Of a DNA stretch of 11,267 nt, positions 1 to 5,835 are shown piece by piece (position 1 is the stretch's first letter; each line of letters opens with the position of its first letter). The notes under the pieces were generated by a model. It was not told the DNA's origin and ran no database searches. It worked only from the letters and a program-made list of their open reading frames with translations. The DNA comes from Vulcanimicrobiota bacterium (GTDB lineage: Bacteria > Eremiobacterota > Eremiobacteria > Baltobacterales > Baltobacteraceae): contig JAQBPL010000213.1 of the NCBI GenBank assembly GCA_028287545.1, forward strand, positions 1 to 11,267, given 5' to 3'. The translations under genes and the position numbers were made by a program.

Positions 1-250
1 GCGGCGTCGCCTGCGGGATGCGGAACACGAGGAAGCGCAGCACGAGGAAGATCGGCGCGCCCTTGTTGACGATGTAGTCGGCCGCGAGCACGAAGATGTT
101 CGCGAACCAAAACAAAAAGAACGCCGCGAGCGCGAATGCGAATGGTCCTGCCAGCTCCCGCAGCAGGTACGCGTCCATGATCGGCATGCCGACCTTCGGC
201 GGTGCGGCACGGGCATACACCGGTGTGCGCACCCCGGGGAACGCGGCCAT
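1..250 (-). CDS. LptF/LptG-family permease, N-terminal fragment (cut by window edge)
   Basis: The first 83 residues of an inner-membrane protein are visible; the rest lies beyond the left edge. After a roughly 24-residue cytoplasmic leader comes MDAYLLRELAGPF (25-37), a long hydrophobic segment (about 37-57), then a KGAP turn and LVLRFLVFRIPQATP. This order matches the N-terminus of YjgP/YjgQ proteins: a tyrosine/leucine/arginine-rich amphipathic start, TM1, the K-G-x-P turn, and a hydrophobic stretch ending in PQ-x-x-P. LptF and LptG form the transmembrane part of the LptB2FG ABC transporter that extracts LPS from the inner membrane. Which paralogue this is cannot be told from the fragment. 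The ATG at 250 is preceded by a purine-rich GGGGAAGGG ribosome site that overlaps the end of the upstream transglycosylase gene, so the two are probably co-transcribed. An internal ATG at 178, directly before DAYLLRE, is an alternative start but has no clear ribosome site. Confidence 0.78.
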   Translation of the reverse strand, partial: MAAFPGVRTPVYARAAPPKVGMPIMDAYLLRELAGPFAFALAAFFLFWFANIFVLAADYIVNKGAPIFLVLRFLVFRIPQATP

Positions 251-251
251 A

Positions 252-260
252 CCCTTCCCC
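252..260 (-). promoter_or_regulatory. Ribosome binding site of the LptF/LptG-like gene
   Basis: On the minus strand GGGGAAGGG lies one base before the ATG at 250, within a longer purine run that reaches the TAA stop (264-262) of the upstream gene. The GGGG part is at about the right distance for a Shine-Dalgarno sequence. It supports the ATG at 250 over the internal ATG at 178, and coupling to the transglycosylase gene. Confidence 0.5.
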
Positions 261-261
261 T

Positions 262-738
262 TTATCGGATGCCGGCGACTACGCGGTCGACGTAGGCGCG
301 CGTCTCCGCGTACGGCGGGATCCCATGCGCCGCGTCGACGGCTCCAGGACCGGCGTTGTAGGCGGCGACCGCGAGGCGAATGTTTCCTTTATAGCGGTGC
401 AGCAGGTCGTGCAGGTACCGCGTCCCGCCTTCGACGTTCTGATACGGGTCGAATGCGTTGGCCACCCGGTACATCGCGGCCGTGCCGGGCATGAGCTGCA
501 TGAGTCCCTGCGCGCCGACCCGCGAGACGGCGTTCGGATCGCCGTGCGACTCGGCGTCGATCACGGAGAAGATCAGCTTCGCGTCGACGGCGTTGGCCGA
601 CGAGGCGCCGCGCACGAGGGCGTTCAGCCGATCCGAGGGCATCGAGTGGGAGCCGCCGGGCAGCATGCCGCCGCCGCTGCATCCTGAAAGGAAGGCGAAA
701 GCTAGGGCCGCCGAGGTCAACAGAACGCGCGCGGTCAC
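262..738 (-). CDS. Lytic transglycosylase lipoprotein (SLT domain)
   Basis: This is a 158-residue protein read from a GTG start. Residues 1-20 form a lipoprotein signal peptide ending in the lipobox LSGC, with Cys20 as the predicted lipidated residue. A short Gly/Ser linker follows, then a goose-type lysozyme-like SLT domain (about 50-155). Family motifs are IDAESHGDPNAVS with the presumed catalytic Glu63, GAQGLMQLMPGTA (75-87), and AYNAGPGAV (126-134). Such enzymes cleave the MurNAc-GlcNAc bond of peptidoglycan non-hydrolytically, giving 1,6-anhydroMurNAc ends; the lipobox suggests membrane anchoring in the periplasm. At this length it is essentially a bare catalytic domain. The GTG at 738 is chosen because GGAGG lies six bases upstream and it places the signal peptide correctly. 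An in-frame ATG further upstream would add an Arg-rich leader. The gene is divergent from the dcw operon and runs into the LptF/LptG-like gene 11 bp on. Confidence 0.9.
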   Translation of the reverse strand: MTARVLLTSAALAFAFLSGCSGGGMLPGGSHSMPSDRLNALVRGASSANAVDAKLIFSVIDAESHGDPNAVSRVGAQGLMQLMPGTAAMYRVANAFDPYQNVEGGTRYLHDLLHRYKGNIRLAVAAYNAGPGAVDAAHGIPPYAETRAYVDRVVAGIR

Positions 739-744
739 GGTACG

Positions 745-749
745 CCTCC
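745..749 (-). promoter_or_regulatory. Ribosome binding site deciding the GTG start of the transglycosylase
   Basis: The minus strand reads GGAGG followed by six bases (CGTACC) and then GTG at 738. The strong Shine-Dalgarno match at ideal spacing, together with the lipoprotein signal peptide beginning right there, favours this GTG over the upstream in-frame ATG. Confidence 0.7.
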
Positions 750-823
750 GTTCGCCGCCTCGGACACCCGGCCTTGTGACGGGACGCAGATGGTACACAG
801 CTCTCATCATTGCCCACTTTCTG

Positions 824-839
824 GTTGCCGTGCGGCAAC
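824..839. repeat. Short inverted repeat over the -35 element
   Basis: GTTGCCG (824-830), a TG spacer and CGGCAAC (833-839) form a perfect 7-bp inverted repeat. The left arm contains the whole predicted -35 hexamer of the mraZ promoter. It could be a dimeric-regulator operator or simply chance in GC-rich DNA. It lies upstream of the predicted transcription start, so it is not a terminator for this operon. Confidence 0.4.
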
Positions 840-853
840 GGGTGGGATATAGT
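825..853 (+). promoter_or_regulatory. Predicted sigma70-type promoter of the mraZ/dcw operon
   Basis: TTGCCG (825-830) and TATAGT (848-853) are separated by exactly 17 bp, which fits the housekeeping sigma consensus TTGACA-N17-TATAAT with 4/6 and 5/6 matches. Transcription would start near 860, leaving a leader of about 35 nt before the mraZ ATG. The MraZ repeats overlap the -10 region and the leader, as expected for a repressor site. No equally good promoter was found for the divergent transglycosylase gene in the same 156-bp region. Confidence 0.65.
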
Positions 854-886
854 GGGTTCAAGTGGACCAAAGTGGAGCGTAGTGGG
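842..886 (+). promoter_or_regulatory. MraZ operator: five direct repeats with 10-bp period
   Basis: Pentamers GTGGG, GTGGG, GTGGA, GTGGA and GTGGG begin at 842, 852, 862, 872 and 882, exactly 10 bp apart and so on one face of the helix. MraZ is known in other bacteria to bind tandem TGGGN-type repeats with 5-nt spacers just upstream of its own gene; the pattern here is the same. The first repeat lies in the promoter spacer, the second overlaps the end of the -10, and the last three lie in the leader. The fifth runs into GGGGGAT, the only plausible ribosome site of mraZ, so binding could block both RNA polymerase and ribosomes. Autorepression of the operon is inferred from the family. Confidence 0.88.
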
Positions 887-894
887 GGATCGTA

Positions 895-1335
895 ATGGTT
901 GATCGCCCGCTTTTCACCGGCTCGGTGGATCACAGCCTTGACGACAAGGGCCGTCTCGTCGTGCCCGCACGCTTCCGCGAGCGCCTCGGCGCGGGATTCT
1001 TTCTTACCATCTCCGACCCGGATCCGTGCCTGGCGCTCTACCCGGCGCCGACCTGGGCCGAGGTTTGCGCCCGCCTCGAGGCTGCACCGGTCAAGGACGC
1101 GCGCTATCGGTCGTTCGTCCGCCACCTCTTCGCGCATACGGAAGAGCTCAGCTGCGACTCCCAAGGGCGCCTGGTGATTCCGGCGGCCCTGCGCGCCTGG
1201 GCCGGCATCGAAAAGGACGTCGTCTCGATCGGCTCGCTGAACCGGGTCGAGATCTGGGCCCACGACGGCTACCACCGCCACCTCGCCGAACGAGGCGACC
1301 TTCCCGACTATGCCTCGGAGCTGGGGCTGTTTTGA
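895..1335 (+). CDS. mraZ: Transcriptional regulator MraZ
   Basis: This 146-residue protein has the standard MraZ length and two-domain build. Two SpoVT/AbrB-like DNA-binding halves are visible as DDKGRLVVPARFRERL (16-31) and DSQGRLVIPAALRAWAGI (87-104), each with the family's D-x-x-G-R-(L/V)-x-(I/V)-P core. MraZ proteins form ring oligomers that bind tandem repeats in their own promoter and repress the division and cell wall operon. The five-repeat operator immediately upstream fits that role. The ATG at 895 is chosen because the family N-terminus (F-x-G-x-x-D-H-x-L-D-x-K-G-R) begins there and the operator ends right before it. It is the first gene of the operon; rsmH starts three bases after its stop, the usual mraZ-rsmH arrangement. 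Confidence 0.97.
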   Translation: MVDRPLFTGSVDHSLDDKGRLVVPARFRERLGAGFFLTISDPDPCLALYPAPTWAEVCARLEAAPVKDARYRSFVRHLFAHTEELSCDSQGRLVIPAALRAWAGIEKDVVSIGSLNRVEIWAHDGYHRHLAERGDLPDYASELGLF

Positions 1336-1338
1336 CCC

Positions 1339-2205
1339 ATGCACCACATAGCCGTTCTGGCACGGGAGGCCGTAGAAGCTCTAGCACTGCGGCCCGAGGG
1401 GACGTATGTCGATGCGACGTTCGGGGCGGGCGGGCACTCGGCGTTGATCCTGGACGTTTTGGGGGAAGCGGGCCGGCTGGTGGCGTTCGATGTGGACCCC
1501 TCGGCGGGCACTCGCGCTCCGGCCGACCCGCGCTTCACGCTGGTGCACGCGAACTTTCGCGAGCTGGGCGAGCGGCTCGGGGCGCTGGGGATCGAGCGCG
1601 TCGACGGCGTGCTCTTCGACTTGGGCGTGAGCTCGATGCAGCTCGATGAGGGCGAGCGCGGCTTTTCGTTCCGTTCGCCGGCGCCGCTCGACATGCGGAT
1701 GGATTCTTCGCGCGGTCTCACCGCCGCCGAATGGCTCGACGCGCACGACGAACGCGAGATCGCGGACGCCATCTACGAGTTCGGCGAAGAGCGCGCGTCG
1801 CGCCGTATCGCGCGCGCGATCGTTGCGCTGCGCGACGCCGGCACACCGGTTCGCGACACCGTCGACTTGGCCGGCGTCGTCGCGCGCGCGGTGCGCAGCC
1901 ATGGCAAGATCCATCCGGCAACCAGAACTTTTCAAGCGCTGCGGATCGTCGTCAACGACGAGCTCGGCGCCTTGCGCGACGGACTCTCCGCCGCGCTCGA
2001 TCGTACCGTACCCGGCGGGCGGGTCGCCGCGATCAGTTTTCACTCGCTCGAGGACCGCATCGTGAAGCATACCTTCCGCGAAGACCCGCGCGCGCACGCC
2101 GTGACGCGCAAGCCGATCGTCGCCCAAGCCGACGAGCTGGCATCGAACCCTCGCTCGCGCAGCGCGAAGCTCCGCGTCGCGGAACGCGTCGAGGTGGAAT
2201 CGTGA
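1339..2205 (+). CDS. rsmH: 16S rRNA (cytosine-1402 N4)-methyltransferase RsmH (MraW)
   Basis: RsmH uses S-adenosylmethionine to methylate N4 of C1402 in the ribosomal P site of 16S rRNA. The 288-residue protein starts with the typical HIAVLARE segment. It has the SAM-binding loop DATFGAGGHS (25-34), the acidic motif FDVD (50-53), FDLGVSSMQLD (93-103), PLDMRMD (116-122), ATRTFQALRIVVNDEL (194-209), ISFHSLEDRIVK (232-243) and the terminal NPRSRSAKLR (270-279). All family landmarks are present. It is somewhat shorter than typical members of about 310 residues. Most of the difference seems to lie between the SLEDRIVK and TRKPI motifs, where the usual insert is reduced to about ten residues. Its stop overlaps the GTG start of ftsL (GTGA), so the two are probably translationally coupled. 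Confidence 0.96.
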   Translation: MHHIAVLAREAVEALALRPEGTYVDATFGAGGHSALILDVLGEAGRLVAFDVDPSAGTRAPADPRFTLVHANFRELGERLGALGIERVDGVLFDLGVSSMQLDEGERGFSFRSPAPLDMRMDSSRGLTAAEWLDAHDEREIADAIYEFGEERASRRIARAIVALRDAGTPVRDTVDLAGVVARAVRSHGKIHPATRTFQALRIVVNDELGALRDGLSAALDRTVPGGRVAAISFHSLEDRIVKHTFREDPRAHAVTRKPIVAQADELASNPRSRSAKLRVAERVEVES

Positions 2206-2624
2206 TCGCGCAGCCGCGCTTCGCGGAGCCGCCGCGTCACGTCGAACGGGTTCGCGCCGCGACCGTTCGCCGCGTGCGCCGCACGCGCAGGCGCATCCAT
2301 CGTCCCGTCTTTGCGGTGATCAGCTTGGCCGTGCTGCTGCTCGTGATGGCGCTCGGGTACGTGACCGGCACGTCGAACATCACCTCGCTCAACTACGCGG
2401 TCTCGCGCAGCGCGCACGAACGAGCGACGCTCATCGAGGAGACGCAGCGGCTCGAGGATCGCATCGCGCGGCTGAAGTCGCCCGAGCGGCTGGCTGGTCT
2501 CGCGACGCAGCTGAAGATGTCGGATCCACACGTCTACGCGGTCGTCTCGGTCCCCGCTCCGAAGGCGCAGACCAAACCGCAAGGGATCGCGTTCTTCGGC
2601 TGGATCGCTCATCTCGATCCGTGA
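2202..2624 (+). CDS. ftsL: Probable cell division protein FtsL (FtsL/DivIC-like)
   Basis: This small bitopic membrane protein of 140 residues has a cytoplasmic N-terminus very rich in arginine (about 10-33), one transmembrane segment (about 34-56) and a predicted coiled coil (about 64-95). A short tail contains LKSPERLAGLATQLKMSDP, resembling the FtsL/DivIC pattern in which a helix ends in x-R-(I/L)-x-x-x-A-x-x-L-x-M. FtsL bridges FtsQ/FtsB and the FtsWI synthase in the divisome. Sequence conservation in the family is low, so the call rests on topology and on the position between rsmH and ftsI, where ftsL is normally found. The GTG at 2202 overlaps the rsmH stop in a GTGA junction. The open frame continues further upstream, but that stretch lies inside rsmH and is Arg-rich out-of-frame coding. 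Cytoplasmic positive charge fits the positive-inside rule. Confidence 0.83.
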   Translation: MIAQPRFAEPPRHVERVRAATVRRVRRTRRRIHRPVFAVISLAVLLLVMALGYVTGTSNITSLNYAVSRSAHERATLIEETQRLEDRIARLKSPERLAGLATQLKMSDPHVYAVVSVPAPKAQTKPQGIAFFGWIAHLDP

Positions 2625-2625
2625 C

Positions 2626-2643
2626 ATGACGGGGGCCCGCTGA
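2626..2643 (+). other. Five-codon mini-ORF bridging ftsL and ftsI
   Basis: The 20-bp gap between the ftsL stop and the ftsI ATG contains ATG ACG GGG GCC CGC TGA. It starts one base after the ftsL stop and ends one base before the ftsI ATG (TGAGATG). It could pass terminating ribosomes to ftsI by reinitiation, or be chance. GGGGG within it may also serve as the ftsI ribosome site at a spacing of about ten bases. There is no evidence that the peptide is made. Confidence 0.25.
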
Positions 2644-2644
2644 G

Positions 2645-4405
2645 ATGGCGACGCGAGCCTTCGCTCGCGTCGCACCGATGCGCGCGAAGCTGTCGCTGGT
2701 TTTCGTCTGCGCGCTCGCCTGCGCGCTGGCGGCTCGGCTCGGCGTCGTTCAGGTGCACGACGGTCCGCGGCTGGCCCGCGCCGCGCTGGCGCAGCACGAC
2801 GAGACGGTGGAGTCGTTCGCGCGGCGGGGCGCGATCCTCGACCGGGACGGCGGCGTGCTGGTGCGCTCTTTGCCGTCCGAGTCGATCTATGCCGTTCCGT
2901 CCAACGTCGTCGACCCGCGCGCCGCGCAGAAACTCGCGCCGATCCTCCACCTTCCGGCGGCGCGGATCGACGCTGCGCTGCGCGAGAAGCTGCAGTTCCG
3001 CTGGCTCGCGCGCAAGGTTCCGCACGAGGTCGCCGAGCAGGTGCACGCGCTCGGGATCGCCGGGATCGAGACGAAAGGCGAAGAGACCGGGCTGCGCTTC
3101 GTCGCATCGGGGCGGCTCGCATCGACCGTCGTCGGCTTCACCGGGACGGATGAGAACGGGCTCGACGGGCTCGAGTATGCGTTCGACGGCCTGCTGCGCG
3201 GGACGCCGGGACGGATGCGCATCGAGGCGGACCAATTCGGCCGCGCGATTCCGTTCGGCGAGACGCACGTCGTCGACCGCGCCGTCCCCGGACGCTCGAT
3301 CGTCACGACGCTCGACCCGTACTTGCAGTTCCAATCCGAACGCTTGCTGCGCGCCAGCGTCAAACGGTGGCACGCAAGGAGCGGAACGGCGATCGTCATG
3401 GACCCGTGGACCGGCGAGCTGCTCGCCGTCGCGAACGTCCCCGACTTCGAGCCCGCCCGTTTCAACGCGTTTCCCAGCGACAGCTGGCGCGACCGCGCGA
3501 TCGCCGATGCGTACGAACCCGGCTCGACCTTCAAGCTGATCACGGCCGCCGCGGCGCTGGAGAGCGGGAAGGTCGGCCCCGACGCGCGTTTCGCCGCGCA
3601 AGACGCGCTGCACGTCGGCGGCCGCACGATCCGCAACGCCGAGGACGGCCTCATGGCGGGCAACTCCGGGACCGAATCGGTCGAAGACATCATCGCGTAC
3701 TCGCACAACGTCGGCGCCGCCGAGATCGGGTTGTCGGTCGGCAAGCGCGCGATGTACCGCACGATCCGCGCGTTCGGCTTCGGATCGCCGACGCAGATCG
3801 AACTGACCGGCGAAAATCCCGGGATTCTCGATCCGCCGGAAGCCTGGAGCGGCTCGCAGCTCGCGACGATCTCGTTCGGCCACGGCATCTCGACCACGCC
3901 GCTCGCGCTGGTGCGCGCCTACGCGGCGATCGCCAACGGCGGAACGCTGCTGCGGCCGCGGATCGTGCACGCGCTCGCCGATGCCGACGGGAACGTGTTC
4001 TATCGCTACCCGGCCGAGGTCGAGCGGCGCGCGATCTCGGCGCGCACGTCGGCGACGCTGATGCGGTATCTGCGCGCCGTCGTCGTCCGCGGGACGGGCA
4101 AGCAGACCGCTCGGGTTGCAGGCTACACGACCGCCGGCAAGACCGGAACGGCGCAAGTCGTCGAAAACGGGCGCTACGAGCCGGGCGCGTACGTCGCGTC
4201 GTTCATCGGGATGATACCGGCGGAGCGTCCGCGCTACGTGATCCTGGTGAAGGTCGAACGGCCGCGCGGTTCGATCTACGGCTCGGAGGTCGCGGCGCCC
4301 GTATTCGCCGAGCTCGCGCGCGCCGCGATGCTGCACGCCGGCATCATGCCGGCCGCCCCGCCACGCTTGGTCCCCCGCGGCGCCGCGACGAAGGTTATCC
4401 GCTAA
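2645..4405 (+). CDS. ftsI: Peptidoglycan D,D-transpeptidase FtsI (class B PBP, PBP3-like)
   Basis: This is a 586-residue septal transpeptidase that crosslinks peptidoglycan stems outside the inner membrane, working with FtsW. A short cytoplasmic leader is followed by one transmembrane anchor (about 13-31). The PBP dimerisation/pedestal domain begins with RRGAILDRDG (60-69). The penicillin-binding domain (about 245-560) has all three active-site motifs: STFK with nucleophile Ser294, SHN (353-355) and KTG (499-501, in AGKTGTAQVV). FGHGISTTPLALVRAYAAI (411-429) is also typical. No PASTA repeats are present. The ATG at 2645 gives the anchor with a short leader; an internal Met12 is possible but has no ribosome site. 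The stop overlaps the murE start as TAATG. Neighbours ftsL and ftsW identify it as the division enzyme rather than the elongation PBP2. Confidence 0.95.
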   Translation: MATRAFARVAPMRAKLSLVFVCALACALAARLGVVQVHDGPRLARAALAQHDETVESFARRGAILDRDGGVLVRSLPSESIYAVPSNVVDPRAAQKLAPILHLPAARIDAALREKLQFRWLARKVPHEVAEQVHALGIAGIETKGEETGLRFVASGRLASTVVGFTGTDENGLDGLEYAFDGLLRGTPGRMRIEADQFGRAIPFGETHVVDRAVPGRSIVTTLDPYLQFQSERLLRASVKRWHARSGTAIVMDPWTGELLAVANVPDFEPARFNAFPSDSWRDRAIADAYEPGSTFKLITAAAALESGKVGPDARFAAQDALHVGGRTIRNAEDGLMAGNSGTESVEDIIAYSHNVGAAEIGLSVGKRAMYRTIRAFGFGSPTQIELTGENPGILDPPEAWSGSQLATISFGHGISTTPLALVRAYAAIANGGTLLRPRIVHALADADGNVFYRYPAEVERRAISARTSATLMRYLRAVVVRGTGKQTARVAGYTTAGKTGTAQVVENGRYEPGAYVASFIGMIPAERPRYVILVKVERPRGSIYGSEVAAPVFAELARAAMLHAGIMPAAPPRLVPRGAATKVIR

Positions 4406-5835
4406 TGCGAGAGACGGCGAGACTCGTTGCGGCCCTGCCGGGCGCGCGCGTCGTCGGCGAGCTTCCGCCGCTGGTCGAAGCAATCTCTTCCGATTCGCGC
4501 GCCGCCGGGCCGGGGACGATGTTCGTCGCGCTGCGCGGCGAGCGGTTCGACGGCCATGCGTACGTCGCCGGCGCGATCGCGCGCGGTGCGTCGGTCATCG
4601 TCGCCGAGCGTGAACTGGATGCCAGCGTCCCGGTGGTCGTCGTGCCGGATACGCGGGTAGCCGCATCCGCGCTCGCCGACGCATTCTACGATCGGCCCTC
4701 GCAGTCGCTCGCCGTGATCGGCGTGACCGGAACGAACGGCAAGACGACCACCACGCACCTCTTGCGCGACGTGCTCGAAGCGGCCGGGATTCCGTGCGGC
4801 GTCATCGGAACGCTCGGCGGCGCCTTTCGCGATCGGCGCTGGGAGCTCTCGAACACCACGCCGCTCGCGATCGAACTGCAGGCTCTGCTCGCGGCGATGC
4901 GCGATGCCGGCGCGCGCGCGGTGGCGATGGAGGTCTCCTCGCACGCGCTCGCGCTGAATCGGGTCGACCACGTGCGGTTCGCGGTCGCCGCGCTGACGAA
5001 CATCACGCGCGATCATCTCGATTTTCACGGCACGTTCGAACGGTACGTCGCGGCGAAGCGCCGCCTGTTCGATCTGGCGCCGCGCGCGGTGCTCAACCTG
5101 GACGACGCCGCGGGAGCGGAGTTCGCGCGCGGCCTCCGCGGCGCGACGACCTACGCGATCGACGCCGAGGCGGAACTCCGCGCGACCGACGTGCAGCTCG
5201 ACGGCGACGGTTCGACGTTCCAGCTCGGCGCGCTGCGCGTCACCGTCGCGTTGCCGGGCCGGTTCAACGTGCGCAACGCGCTGGCCGCGTTCGGGATCGG
5301 ACGGGCGCTCGGGATCGACGATTTGACGATCGTGAGCGGTCTCGCGGCGACGCGCGCCGTGCCGGGCCGCATGGAACGTATCGGCGCGTTCGGGATTGAC
5401 GCGATCGTCGACTACGCCCACACGCCGGACGCGCTCGAGAACGTGCTCGTCGCGGCGCGGGAGACGACGCGCGGCAACTTGATCGTCGTGTTCGGCTGCG
5501 GCGGCGACCGCGATCCGGGGAAGCGCGCGCAGATGGGCGAGATCGCGGCCCGGCTCGCCGACCACGTCATCGTCACCTCCGACAATCCGCGTTCCGAGGA
5601 TCCGCTGGAAATCGCGAAGTCGATCGCCAACGGTTTCGAGCGGACCGATATCGTGCTCGACCGCCGCGCCGCGATTCGCCGCGCGATCGTGCAGGCGCAA
5701 GCCGGCGACACCGTGATCGTCGCCGGCAAAGGCCACGAAGCCTACCAGATCGTCGGCGACGAAACCCGCCCCTTCGACGACCGCGACGAAGTCCGCATCG
5801 CCTTCGACAAGAGGGCGGAGGCGGTGCGCCGGTGA
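4405..5835 (+). CDS. murE: UDP-MurNAc-tripeptide synthetase MurE (probable meso-DAP-adding)
   Basis: MurE is a cytoplasmic ATP-dependent ligase that adds the third stem residue to UDP-MurNAc-L-Ala-D-Glu. In the 476-residue protein the N-terminal substrate domain carries ISSDSR (27-32) and FVALRGERFDGHAYV (40-54). The central ATPase domain has the P-loop GTNGKTTTT (109-117), SNTTP (149-153), EVSSHAL (176-182), TRDHLDFHGT (201-210) and the presumed carbamylated Lys218 in AAKRRLFD. The C-terminal domain has YAHTPDALENVL (337-348), GCGGDRDPGKR (364-374), DNPRSEDP (393-400) and GKGHE (441-445). DNPR is the signature of enzymes that use meso-diaminopimelate, so DAP-type wall is inferred. Its start overlaps the ftsI stop by one base and its end overlaps murF by four. 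Confidence 0.96.
   Translation: MRETARLVAALPGARVVGELPPLVEAISSDSRAAGPGTMFVALRGERFDGHAYVAGAIARGASVIVAERELDASVPVVVVPDTRVAASALADAFYDRPSQSLAVIGVTGTNGKTTTTHLLRDVLEAAGIPCGVIGTLGGAFRDRRWELSNTTPLAIELQALLAAMRDAGARAVAMEVSSHALALNRVDHVRFAVAALTNITRDHLDFHGTFERYVAAKRRLFDLAPRAVLNLDDAAGAEFARGLRGATTYAIDAEAELRATDVQLDGDGSTFQLGALRVTVALPGRFNVRNALAAFGIGRALGIDDLTIVSGLAATRAVPGRMERIGAFGIDAIVDYAHTPDALENVLVAARETTRGNLIVVFGCGGDRDPGKRAQMGEIAARLADHVIVTSDNPRSEDPLEIAKSIANGFERTDIVLDRRAAIRRAIVQAQAGDTVIVAGKGHEAYQIVGDETRPFDDRDEVRIAFDKRAEAVRR

Noticed and set aside
824..839. Inverted repeat read as a transcription terminator
   Set aside because: There is no following T-run on either strand, and it lies at the -35 of the dcw promoter. 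It is kept only as a possible operator.
739..840. Promoter for the divergent transglycosylase/permease pair
   Set aside because: The - strand has fragments such as TTGCCG and TACCAT but none at acceptable spacing, so no promoter is called. One probably exists in this region.
739..1347. Upstream extension of the transglycosylase frame on the - strand into mraZ
   Set aside because: The signal peptide and GGAGG ribosome site place the start at 738. The extension overlaps mraZ and has no family similarity.
2040..3122. Arg/Ala-rich - strand frame opposite rsmH-ftsI
   Set aside because: The biased composition is typical of a wrong frame in GC-rich DNA; it is covered by three well-supported genes.
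2609..4483. Long open frame of 624 codons on the - strand opposite ftsI
   Set aside because: Its product is Arg/Asp-rich with no recognisable domain. It lies entirely opposite ftsI, whose motifs are complete. Long antisense frames are expected in DNA this GC-rich.
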